Origin: Tubiluchus corallicola
Lineage: Eukaryota; Priapulida; Priapulimorpha; Priapulimorphida; Tubiluchidae
Direction of reading: 5' to 3'
Length of the DNA: 62,000 nucleotides
Assembly: GCA_030141605.1 (NCBI GenBank)
Contig: JAQGDQ010000009.1
Coordinates: 1 to 62,000, forward strand
This document shows positions 12,451-23,535 of this stretch, piece after piece (positions within the stretch are counted from its first letter, which is position 1; every line of letters starts with the position of its first letter). The position numbers were made by a program, and so were the translations under genes. The notes below the pieces were generated by a model. That model saw nothing but the letters and a program-made list of their open reading frames with translations. It was not told the origin of the DNA and searched no databases.

Positions 12451-15400
12451 CAAAGCTAGACTGTGTGAAAACGTACATGAACTTGCGACGAGTGCCGCAT
12501 CATCTTCAGGAAAGAGTTATTCGTTGGTTTGACTACCTGTGGATAACGAAAAAGTCTGCTGACGAAGAGAAGACGCTGTGTTACTTACCTGATAAACTCA
12601 AGGCCGAAATAGCAATTCATGTACATTTGAATACTCTCAAACAAGTAAGATCTCTTTCCATAGTTTTTATACTCGCATGTTTACAAGCATGTTCATTTAG
12701 ACTGTCACGTCGTAATTAATGAAAAGGGTTTATCCATTATATCAAGTAATTAGGTTAATTAATTGTTGAACAATTGTCATCATCATCATCATCATCATCA
12801 TCATCGTCGTCGTCGTCGTCGTCATCATCATCGTCATCATCATCATCATCATTATCGTCACCGTGATCCTCATCATCGTCATCATTATCAGTCTCATCAT
12901 CATACTCATATTCATCATCATCATCGTCGTCGTCATCATCATCATCATCATCATCATTATCGTCACCGTGATCCTCATCATCGTCATCATTATCAGTCTC
13001 ATCATCATATTCATATTCATCGTCATTATCATCATCGTCACCGTGATCCGCATCATCAGTATCATCATCGTCACTGTGATCCTCATCATCATGATCATGA
13101 TCATCATCACCTCCATGAACCGCTTCCTCTTTCTCCTGATCATCTTCATCTTAAGTATCATCGTCATCGTAATCATTATCATCATCATGTCATCATCATC
13201 ATAATTATCATCATCATTAATTTTCTTACTGGGTAATTTCTCAGTTCTGTTCGAGTTCGCTTTCACGATCTTTCGTTCATTTAATATTCTGACTCTTTAC
13301 GCCATTCCGCTTTCAGTCGCAAGTGTCAGGCTGTCTACGCCATTAGCTAACTAATCTTAGTGAGTCATGGAATATTTTTGCTCATTGACTCACTACCATC
13401 GCATAACTAAGTGTATAAGGCAAGCGTATTTACATCTGATCATTTGGATTCCGCTAAAATCATCTTTTCTCGAGGGTCCCTTTAAAAACATTGCAAGCTA
13501 TTTTGAAAGCATGTCTATATTTATGCAACTTTGCGCTGATGAATCATGTACTGAAGACGCTGTTAAATGAAAATAGTCATCATATGAAGGCCTGAAGGGT
13601 TAAATACAATTCTTCTTGTGCTATAGAAGAATACTGTGACTCTTTAGTAAAATAGGCTGATATGAATAGCTATTGTACTAATTTTACAAAAGTCAGTGTA
13701 TGAACTGTATTGCTGGTAAACAGTTACAAAATGCGCATCAGCTTAAGGTTTTGGCTGTTCCAATATAATTATTCCAGGACAAAAATACGTCATTTGATAT
13801 CAAACTGAATAATTGTGAAGAGTTCCATGCCTCCCGTCTATGTTTGCGTTAAGCTAGATTAAGTTTATTTTTCTCACAAACTATTCGCTTGCGCGCGTGA
13901 CGCAACACACTTGTTGTGCTTAAATACTTTCTAGGATTATAATTCTTTGCATGTTTTATCATTGTATTATAAATTTGTTAGTCAATAATTCAACGATTAC
14001 TGATATTGTATCATTAACGCTGAAGGAGTGGGAGTTTAACGATGGTGCAAGCAGAATGCCACTGAAGCTACCTAAATGTACCTTTCGTTTAATTCTGCTT
14101 TTTTGTCGATGATAAAGTATGAAACAGCACTGTTCGATTCTTCATTAATAGACTTTTTCAATTGTTTAAATAACTGTTGTTCATTGAATGTTTGCTATCA
14201 GTGATATGATGTATAACACTTGAATAATTTTGTGGCTGTCACATGCGTCACACAATACTTTATTATTGAAGTTTCTTGTTCTCGCTTGCAAGACTACAAC
14301 GCACAGCAGTCACGCACAAGCTAAAGATTGCTGGTAATAGTGTTAAAACCCGATTTGTGAAACCTTTATCTTGTGGACGTGACATTTTTGCAAAACTCGA
14401 GAGTTGCTAAGAGTGCTAAACGTCGTTTCAGGTTGAAATCTTTCAGAACACGGAGGCAGGATTTCTCTGCGAGTTGGTGCTACGATTGAGACCTGTGCTG
14501 TTCTCGCCTGGAGACTACATTTGCAGGAAGGGTAAGATGCGCTTAGATGTGAGATGAATTTTAAAGTGCGTCATAAAGATGGGTAATATAAACACTTGGT
14601 TTTTTGATAAAATCGTAAAAACAGGACATTTTACTGTGACATTTTAGTTATATTAATATATAAGGATTTGAATTCAGTGTAAATTTACAATAGTACACAA
14701 TATAAACCCACACAAACAAATAAACACTAAGTACAATAATGACACCGTAATATAAAAAAAACTGCTATCAAGTGGCGTTTACCATATATTCGGAATTGCG
14801 TATCCATGTTATTTAGGTTATTTATAGGTATAACGCAAATCACATATATATCAGTTCCGCATGTATGGCAAATGCTGCACTAAGCAAATAAAAAGCGCTG
14901 TTAAATAAATTTACTTAAAATGAATTTAAAAGGAACTGAGGTGCAGCAAAAATGTGCCGAAGTTTTAATCACGACATTATAGGAAGAAAATAATGAATCG
15001 CTTGAAAATTACCACATTACTGTTACATTTTAGGTCATTTCCTTATATTTGTCCAAAGACACAGAAGTTTTAAACAACAAGTCAAAAAATAAATGCAGGA
15101 AGAAATTGTGTCACTATTGCTAAAATTTACAGCAAGTGCTTTATGTGTCCACCAGTTTCAATGCAAGCTAGACGAATGCGTTTCTTCTAACAGCTGAACA
15201 AGTTTCTCAGTTCTTTAAGTTTTTTAAGAAGTATTTATTCCCATGACTCGACAATTTTTGCCTTAGACGGCTCTGTGCAGCCATTGTACACTTTGTCTTT
15301 AAGGAATTCCAGATACCTAATGCAGATAATTACGACCCATTTTTTCTTGGCTGCGAATCTTTGTCAATGATTTTTCTATGGAGAACACCACGATGTAAAC

Positions 15401-18400
15401 TGGTTTATTCCTTTATTATTTTGCTGCCATGTATTGAGCGCTTTATACGTAAACAGGGATGTTTTTCAGTTGATTATAGCTGACATTGTTCCGGTAATTA
15501 ATTTTTTAACATGCAAAAGTTTTCGGCCCTAACTTAAAACTAAATCTACAGTCTTGTAACTTTTACAGTTAAAAGAATGTATTGTAATATCACGAAGTGA
15601 AATTTTAACTTTGTAAAGGTACTTGGTTCTAATGTTATCGAACTCTAAACTTCGGGATTTCGGCACATTTTTCTGCACCACCTAATCAAATGTCTCTAAT
15701 TTAAAAGACAGTTATGCACTCATGTATAATATACAAGATCAATGTAATAATTTATGTGTGTGTTCGATTATATGTGGGCTACGTGAGTTCGTGCGAGTGA
15801 AGTTCACACTTAAAAGTAAGTAATGTACACCGTAGTTTTTGCAGTGTGATAATTGTTTGTTGTTGTTTCTAAGTCGTACGCGTTACGTTTTTAAATTACA
15901 CCCTTTTGACGAAATAATTAGCAAAAAAGGTACCTGTAATTAAGATATATTGCAGGCTGTTCGTGTGATTGTTACTGCCACAACTTAATTAGGCTGAAAG
16001 TTTTGCTTGTAATAACTAGAGCTATAAACTGTCAATGTAATTATACAATTGAATGAAATAGTGATATTATTGATTAGAAAAATATGATTACACTTTCGGA
16101 GGCTGGATAATATTTTTGTAATCAAGTCGCAAAGTGCCAATAAAGGCTGCAAAGTTAATGCAACATATATACATTACTACAACTTATAATAATAGTTATG
16201 GTATGTTAAAGTGTATACAGCTGGGACATTTTATGAAAAAAATGTAAAGTTTTAATGTACGGATTGCATGAAAACTGTGTTTTTAATCACGCAGTTCGTG
16301 TAGGTCAGCACATTCTACAAAAAACTGTAAATGACTTTACCGAGTGGATTCACATTGATATAAAGCAATTATGAATTTTCCCCTTAGCATATACGCTTTA
16401 CATACTAGTGACTGAACCTTAAAGTTCAGTTCATACTTTCTGTGATACAGGTATCAGACTGCGTAAAAGCTTGACTAATGAAATTCAACCACCTCACTCA
16501 AACAGCACAAAAGCAAATATAGATATTTGCCGTATAAACGTTAATACCTTGTAGAATTAAATTTTCGACGGGATTTAATATAAGTTGCGCGCACTTTTCG
16601 CAAAAGACATAAAGAGAAAATGTTCTACCTATTGTTTGGCGCTGAATTAAATCTTGACGAATATTCCCTAAAGGAAGTGACAAGTCAAGATAATAATAAT
16701 AATAATAAAAATCTCTATTGAAAATGATACAATAAGCCCTCTATTTGCAGGGCACATGGGTACAAAAATGTTAAATAAATCTTTACATTATATACATTAA
16801 ATTCTTCACAGTTACCAGTTTCTTACTAAACAAGCTGAGAATTCTGCATTATGATTTATTAATTCTAAATACATATCTAATATTTGCGTATAATGTTTAT
16901 ACACGTTATACTCTATGTATAAGTAGTATATGTTGTAGCTTATACATACAAAAATAATCTTATGCTGATGTCATTCGTATATAAACAGTTTGCCTGTATA
17001 ATCAATTTACGATAAGATCATTTTGGGTTAGTTCTTTTACAATATCTATATACATTTTAATTACACTAGTGTATCTCTTTCTGTAAATGGTGAGAATGTT
17101 ATTATTTTCTAAGCGGGGCTCGAGATTCTCTCTTATATCTTGTTTAACAAACGGTAAAGGACAATGAAAATGACCGTTTCAAACGAGGACAAGTCACTTA
17201 GCATGTTGGGTTTGTTTTACTGTTATCACTTAAACTTAGAAAAACATAGCAAGGAAATTCGCAAAATATGAAGTTAATTTTTACTAATACCGTATAGAAA
17301 TTTTCCAGTGCTGTACTAGTCGCCATACACGTGAAAATTATGACGTATTGGTGGACTTCGTGACTTTTTGCAAGCGCAGAGTTACTTTTGGCAAGCGTAC
17401 GCTGTTTAAACTAATTTAGAAATTCTTTAAAATTCTGCAGCTTACCTAACGCTCATGCAAAAATATCACAAATTTTTTTGACGGAAATTGGCAGTGCTTT
17501 GCCTTTCTTCAGACGATGACGTCATTGGAAGAAGAATGAGTGCTCAGAATGGGGATGCCAAAGCGTGAAATGATCGCGACTTTAAAGTGATGTTACTAAT
17601 TATAAGAGGCACTTATCACACTTATTACTAAATCCTTCTAAACTGTTTCGCGAACAGTGAAATAACCGTAACTTCCCAGAAAGTAACTTCCCTAAGAAAC
17701 GTTGTACACTATAATTAACGACCTTAGGGATATAAACTTCATTGTCGGTTTTACTTTAACTTTTCAACTAGACTAAGTATGCTTATACAATAAGCCCTTC
17801 AATTTGCTTTTAAAGGTGAAGTCGGAAAAGAGATGTACATAGTCAACAGGGGCAGGTTACAAGTAGTGGCAGACAATGGTAAAAACGTGCTGGCAACACT
17901 GAAGGCTGGTAGCTACTTTGGTGAAATCAGTATTCTCAACATGGGCACAGCGGGTAACAGACGGACAGCTTCTGTGAGGTACAACATTGTGTGTTCCAAG
18001 TTTTATACTAATTTTACTAACCACAATTTGTTTACGCATTTGATTACACTGATACCAATGGAGGATTTGTCAGTGTGGTTGCGATAGTATTAAAGATGTT
18101 GCTGGTGCTTTGAACCGCGGTTTAAATACTACATTTGTAGTTTAGAGCGTAGGCTTACTGCTAACATCGTTGTTGCTAGGCTCGGTGCTACCATTAGGCA
18201 AACTAGGCAACCGCCTAGGCTTCAGCGGGGCTCAAAACTGAACTTTAACGAGTCAGAGCTTTAACAAATAACTGAACACAGTAAGGCAGAATCGCATCAG
18301 TTTACTGAATGATTTGGTTGAATTGGTGACAAAAATTGCAAAGAAAAGGCATGCAACCTGAGTGAAAATAGAGGCATTTTTAACTTTGTTATCTGTTGTT

Positions 18401-21400
18401 TGACAGAATGTTTTCCAGCTCAATGACTAGATTTTTTTATTTTGCATATCTAAAATTTATAATTTAAACCAAGAACAAGTTTTGTGTATTTGTAATTTCA
18501 GGCGACATGTATATGGTGGTGTTTTTAAGCGAAAGCCCATTTGCCCGAAGATATAAGATAGAGGCTTACAGTGCAACGCCTTAATGGATATTAACCTCAC
18601 CTTTAATATTAACAGTTTGAAATCTTATTGTAGCTATTCTAGCAATTTAAAGTAAATTTAGCAGTTTTAAGTTTTGCTAGAATTCTCTTTTTTCAACAAA
18701 TACGTTTTTAAAAATCGAAGTCGTCATCATGGGAGAGCGGTACAAATAGCGTATTCTAGGGTGAAAATAATCTGGTACCAGCCCTGGTTTGGTGAATGTT
18801 AATTGTGCTATTGTTGGTACCAATGCTGTTGGAGCAGCTATTGTTGCCGTAGACATTTGTCAGTGCTACTGTTGTTGTGATGTATTTTAGGCTATCGTTG
18901 CCCATAACATTACAAATAGAATCATCTGTTATCAGAATGATACTACAGCTGTTGGTGTTATTGCTGTTGTTCATGTTGCTGGTGCAGTACTGGTAGTGAC
19001 ATTGTTGTTGTCTTGTTGTAGTAAGACTGTCATCCTGGAATGCTGCTAGCAGTGTTAACACTGTCATACCGCTAGCAATGTTATTTGCATCAACATATTT
19101 GCCCTTGTTTAAACCATCCAAACGACCTTCCTTAGTCCCACCGCAGCCAAATAATTTGCAAGCTTTATGCCGTAGGAATCAGTGAATCTAGTAAGCTTAA
19201 GCTACTTATCCACAATCCTATTACAACTCGAATCCCCCATGTATATTTCATCAACATTTTGATGAAATATAGTTTGCAAGTATTGGCGTGATTACTGTCG
19301 AGTGTTATGGTAGAATTGTATTATTACAGATCGGTTGGATATTCAGATCTATTCTGTCTGGCTAAGAATGACTTATGGGATGTTCTCAAGGAGTATCCAG
19401 CAGCTAGAGTCAGGCTAGAAGCGGTGGCTGTGAAAAGGCTAGAAAATTACAAAAAGGCTCCTATTTCAATGGGTAAAATTATTTAACTTTAATTGCTTGT
19501 TCAGATAGAGATGTTTTCACGCGAATTCATTTTAGAAAAATTATGGAGTTTTCCACTTGGAAAAGAAAAATATTTTGAACGAAACTTTTTTGATTTCTTC
19601 CTAATGTTTTCTTTCTTGTACAAGAAATGAGACTGGCCTTTACGTCTAATTTTTTTTTCAGAAGCTTTCGTCCCTCACAGATGTTATGAGCTGAAATGTT
19701 TTGATGTAGCCAGATTTTGAAAGATCTAGATCCAGTGGCAACATCTTTAAAGATCTAACTACATCAAAAATTGATTTCAGCTGAAGACATCCTTGAGGAA
19801 CGAAAGCTTCTGTATTAGTTCATTTCAGTATTCTGTAATTACTTATTTAATATGTAATAATATAAACCAAAGATGAGACACTACTATTCCCCTAGTCTTT
19901 ATTTGTTAACAATAGTTACTGTATGCAACAACATCCCTCTATCCTGATAAACAAACTGCTTGCAGTGTTAACTAATTATTATAATCATCTTAACGTCAAG
20001 ATCGTTATTAATGATGTTACAAAACCCAAAATTGATTAAATTCTGATAGCAAACTTGAAAACAGAGAACGTGAAAATGCAAGCAGAAAGTGCCTGGTTCA
20101 AATCTGGACTGCACCCCAACTTTTTCACACGGGAAAGGTGAAAATGCAAGAAGAAAGTCTTTTGTTCAAATCCAGGCTGCATCCCAACTTTTTCAAGCTT
20201 CCTGCCTTTCAAGTTTGGTTTCAAAATTTAAAGGAAAACCGGACCTAATCTTAAACTACAGCTTAAACTTAAGCTTTAAACAATCCAGCTGTTATATTAC
20301 TGAAAAGTGAACATTTCAAAGAATGAATAACATGAAAAATTATTAGGACAGAAACCTAATTTCCACCTTTGCATAGCTAGTTCTTCGCTATTACATTAAT
20401 TTCACCATTTGCTAGTCTGGACACTATCACCTGAATTTCCGAATCGCGTTGCACGAAAAACAGGTGCTGTACTTCAGTTCAAATGTTGTTTAGTTGTGAC
20501 GTAGTGCACACGTTCAAGAACTCAAGTGTGATATGAGCACAGCGGTAAACTTGAAGCTTAAATTTTGTATATCACGTGTGCACTATATATATACAACACG
20601 TATATATAACGTGTGCAGTATGTCACAACTAAACAACATCGTATTGAATGTTGTACAGTATCACTGTACTTCAATTTTCCCTTTCGCAAACACGTGCAAC
20701 ACAGTCGTGCTATGTTTCTGCTGTTAAAAATTATGGGAATTTGTGATATCATCATTAGTTGGGCTCGCCCACCATTAAATAAGTTTTTAATCTATTATTT
20801 AATTATCAGAACCACTGCAGGTGCTAAAGTGTATACTTTTTAGCGGTACTTCAAAATAATTCTGTTTCCCTTTAATATGACATATGTAGTTTAACCAAGT
20901 TCCACGGAACTTACAACATTGCTCTTCACAAGTTTTTTACATGTTATGCTTGCGATGTGCCATCTTCTACAATATGTGCAGAAAATAATATAAACATTTT
21001 AAAGAACTATTGAGTCACTCTGTGTACAGTTTAAAACACGAATTATTGGGTCCGCAAATTCAATTGTAAATCATATATGTCATCAAACTGACGTACAATT
21101 TTATAGTAGAATATTTAGGATTCATTGATGTAGTAACGCTGGTTTTTAACTAATGTCTTTTGTTATATTTTTGTATATATTTGCAGCTACTTTAATAGTG
21201 CACGCCATATTGTGATCCTTAGCTTTTAGTGAATTTTTTTTACTTTTTATAGCATTTTCTATGTTCTGAAATAAACTTTAAATAAATAAATCATAATAAA
21301 TAAATAGTAAATAAAAATTTTGTTGAGCATCTGCTAAAATAAAATTATGTACTGTCGTATATTAATGAATGCACATATATATATCTACATTATAAATAAA

Positions 21401-23535
21401 TTAAAATATCGGTTTCTTTGTAAATATACGATGTGTAATAGGCCTAAATAATAATGACTACGTAATACGAAAAATTGCTAAACTGTATGCGCTGAAATGT
21501 CAATATAGCCTTACACAGTTTGAAAATGGATTTTAAAAAATGATCCTGTTTCCTTTAATTAATTGTGGGTTTGTAACATGATGATTGTGGTGTATTAACC
21601 CAAGCTTGTGTCGACCTGTGACGCGACACAAGTCACGCAACTCGCCTCAACTCACAGGAAACAGTTATAGACTTGTAAACACACACTTAGGTCGACTGTG
21701 ACTGATTTCCAGCAACTATGATGATACGAGTTACAACACTACTCAGATCGACAACAACTGAGCCTATGCGAATGAAAAAATATCAGACCAGTCCACATAA
21801 CCAGACCTCAATCATCGTTGTACAATGCTCAGGTTAAAACTGGATGGATAACGTATGCCAAGAGTAGTGAGCAACTCCAGGGCCGGAACTAGATGTGGGA
21901 AGCAGGGGGGGGGCGCAAAAATTTTCTGGGAGGGCGAGGTATCCGAAGTGGTTAAATAATGGTTAAGCCAATTTTTAACCCCTTTTATACTGCATGCAGG
22001 CCTATAATTAGCATGTGTGTAGGACGGCGTAGCGGACAGAGCAATATTAAGAAAATTAACTCTCAGTTAACCTAACGTTATTAATGTGCCTCTAACTAAA
22101 TTGTTATTTACAGAAATTTATCACACACAAGTTTTAAGAAAATAATACGCAGGAAATAATGTCAAAATGAAATGTGGAACGATACTTCCTTGGACAAAAG
22201 TCTCAAATTTCAGCATGGTACCGCTGCTACACCAGCATCCTATAGCTGTGCACACATACCTGTTAGCCTGTGTGTAGAGCCTGTGACTGTGTGTGGTCCC
22301 TGTAGGCCTACACTGTGATAGGCACCTCTATGCACACTGAGTTTTGTCTGCACGCACACTGAAGCTACCAAACATTTTTTTACCTAAATCTAATTCATAG
22401 TGAAAATGATTACATGCGAACTGCAATTTTCACTGCAAAAAAATTATTTGTCTGATTTTGCAGGGGAGGCGCAAATTTTGACGGGGGCGCCCTAGTTCCG
22501 CCCCTGAGCAACTCGCTTTAACTCAGTTGCGTTGCCTTGAAAACTTGCTTCTCATAATCGACTTAATATCCTCTGAACTAGCGTCGTACCATATGCCATC
22601 AGTTGCTTTTAGTTGCGCAGCGTCGCAAGGTCGGCTGTCGACCAAAGTCAACCTTTAGTGAACAGCAGTGATGTTATTCAAATTAAATAACATGATCAGT
22701 TATAGAGAGTTACAAACGTACATTACTGGTTAAATACTGATAATAGTTGAACTGCTTGTTCGCTATAATAAAATGAACAAAAATTATCTTACAGTGACTT
22801 GACTGTTCAGTTTTCAATGTTGATCCTACACAATAAACAGGAGACAAGTGTAACTCCTTTAAGTTCCCTAAATTGGATATTTCCTAGCACAAAGTAAAAA
22901 CATTTTCTTTCTTTTCAGCAAAAATGAGTCGATGCAGTAGTACGCCAGCACTACTGGAATCTAGTGGCAAGAATCCCATACACAAGTCTTTCAGTCCTCA
23001 AGCGGGAACCATTAAAATAACGTCCCGCAATGCCCAACAGCACAATGATCCATCTTTGCTCCAGACAACTGACGGTAACGGCAATTGCAGCGAGCGAAAA
23101 CGACCGGTTTCTGCCTCGCCAGTTGCGGGTAGCAGTAGACTATGTCCATCTCCACAACAATATTCGAATGACAGTAACATTGTTTGCACAAATGACTGTC
23201 TAAGTCCAGAAAATGCTCGTCCATGCTCATCGGTCTCCGCGGACTTACTGGAACGCTTACAGGAAATAAAACCTGGTGACCCAAGTTCGGGGATCCTAGC
23301 CAATGTGCCCCAAGATGCTGCCGGTGAGATACTTCTGCAGGAAATACGACGGCTGCGAGAACGGCTGGCGTCATTAGAAACAGACAACACGTCGATGAAC
23401 CTCAAAGTGTCCCAGCAACAATGGGAAGTGGAACAGCGACTGTCCGAGATTGAAATGCATATATGTGGAAGCAGTAGTATGGGAAGCGTGTCAAGTAATG
23501 TGGAGGAGAAAAACAATCGAGAGTCAGTTATTTAA
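12451..23535 (+). CDS. Cyclic-nucleotide-gated channel, CNGL-like (C-terminal half)
   Basis: Five exons join in frame: 12451-12644, 14432-14531, 17816-17978, 19330-19472 and 22919-23535, with the stop at 23533. Together they give 405 residues. Residues 1-65 are the C-linker ([25 protein letters not shown]). Residues 66 to about 165 are the cyclic-nucleotide-binding domain: [10 protein letters not shown], then the phosphate-binding cassette FGEISIL (133-139) and NRRTA (146-150), whose Arg and Thr are the usual nucleotide contacts. About 338-382 is a leucine-rich coiled coil like the C-terminal zipper of CNG subunits. The post-domain stretch [11 protein letters not shown] and [11 protein letters not shown] resembles, from memory, the insect CNGL subgroup rather than vertebrate CNGA. 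Transmembrane and pore exons were not found, so the gene is 5'-incomplete here. The product would be a plasma-membrane cation channel opened by cGMP or cAMP. Confidence 0.92.
12773..13220. repeat. CAT/CGT trinucleotide array with internal minisatellite
   Basis: About 450 bp of CAT-type triplets mixed with CGT blocks, inside the first visible channel intron. A 70-bp block beginning ATTATCGTCACCGTGATCCT at 12851 recurs nearly unchanged at 12956, so a 105-bp unit has been duplicated. Long open frames across it (poly-His, poly-Ile or poly-Met) are artefacts of the triplet period. Confidence 0.95.
14939..15683 (-). mobile_element. Decayed Tc1/mariner-like element, copy 2
   Basis: Inverted copy of the element at 9059-9797. 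Its terminal inverted repeats are better preserved: GGTGCAGCAAAAATGTGCCG at 14940, and on the other strand from about 15681 GGTGCAGAAAAATGTGCCG. On the minus strand near 15320-15260 a frame reads [15 protein letters not shown], the Tc1/mariner transposase C-terminal region, and a degenerate form of the ENGGHI motif follows near 15155. No catalytic domain remains. It lies in the channel intron 14532-17815. Confidence 0.82.
18179..18235. mobile_element. Possible end of a hAT-like element
   Basis: A short GC-richer block (GGTGCTACCATTAGGC, AACTAGGCAACCGCCTAGG) resembles the ends of widespread animal hAT-type repeats that mention 'gcctag' near the terminus, as in 55615-56496 of this window. I see no partner end or target duplication nearby, so it may be a solo remnant. 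Confidence 0.3.
19659..19812. repeat. 154-bp foldback repeat
   Basis: Imperfect palindrome inside a channel intron. The outer arms are CAGAAGCTTTCGT and ACGAAAGCTTCTG; further in, GAGCTGAAATG pairs with ATTTCAGCTGA, and TTTTGATGTAG pairs with CTACATCAAAA. The centre is near AGATCTAGATC. The form is that of a MITE-like foldback element. Confidence 0.8.
20070..20197 (+). repeat. Tandem duplication with tRNA B-box-like words
   Basis: Two copies about 58 bp long, offset by 68 bp (20070 and 20138), begin GTGAAAATGCAAG and end CCCAACTTTTTCA. Each contains a word close to a tRNA B box (GGTTCAAATCTGG, TGTTCAAATCCAG). This could be a piece of a tRNA-derived SINE, but no clear A box at the right distance is visible. 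Confidence 0.55.
20215..21530 (+). repeat. Interspersed repeat family A, copy 3
   Basis: The core at about 20640-20780 matches copies 1 and 2, and the tail at 21360-21510 matches the tail of copy 2 (4330-4500). The copy is interrupted between about 20880 and 21350 by AT-rich sequence that copy 2 lacks. Confidence 0.65.
21878..22506. mobile_element. Non-autonomous hAT-like element with 8-bp target duplication
   Basis: The 629-bp element starts CAGGGCCGGAACTAG and ends CTAGTTCCGCCCCTG, an inverted pair. It is flanked on both sides by the identical 8-mer AGCAACTC (21870-21877 and 22507-22514), the target-site size of the hAT superfamily. It carries no transposase. It sits in the last channel intron, 0.4 kb before the final exon. 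Confidence 0.88.

Noticed and set aside
12742-13266. Long open frames on both strands rich in His, Ile, Met or Thr
   Set aside because: They are produced by the CAT/CGT triplet array, which has no stop in several frames. They sit in an intron between two in-phase channel exons.
22998-23516. Minus-strand frames of 120-172 codons opposite the last channel exon
   Set aside because: Antisense shadows of a real exon that is fixed by phase and by its coiled coil.
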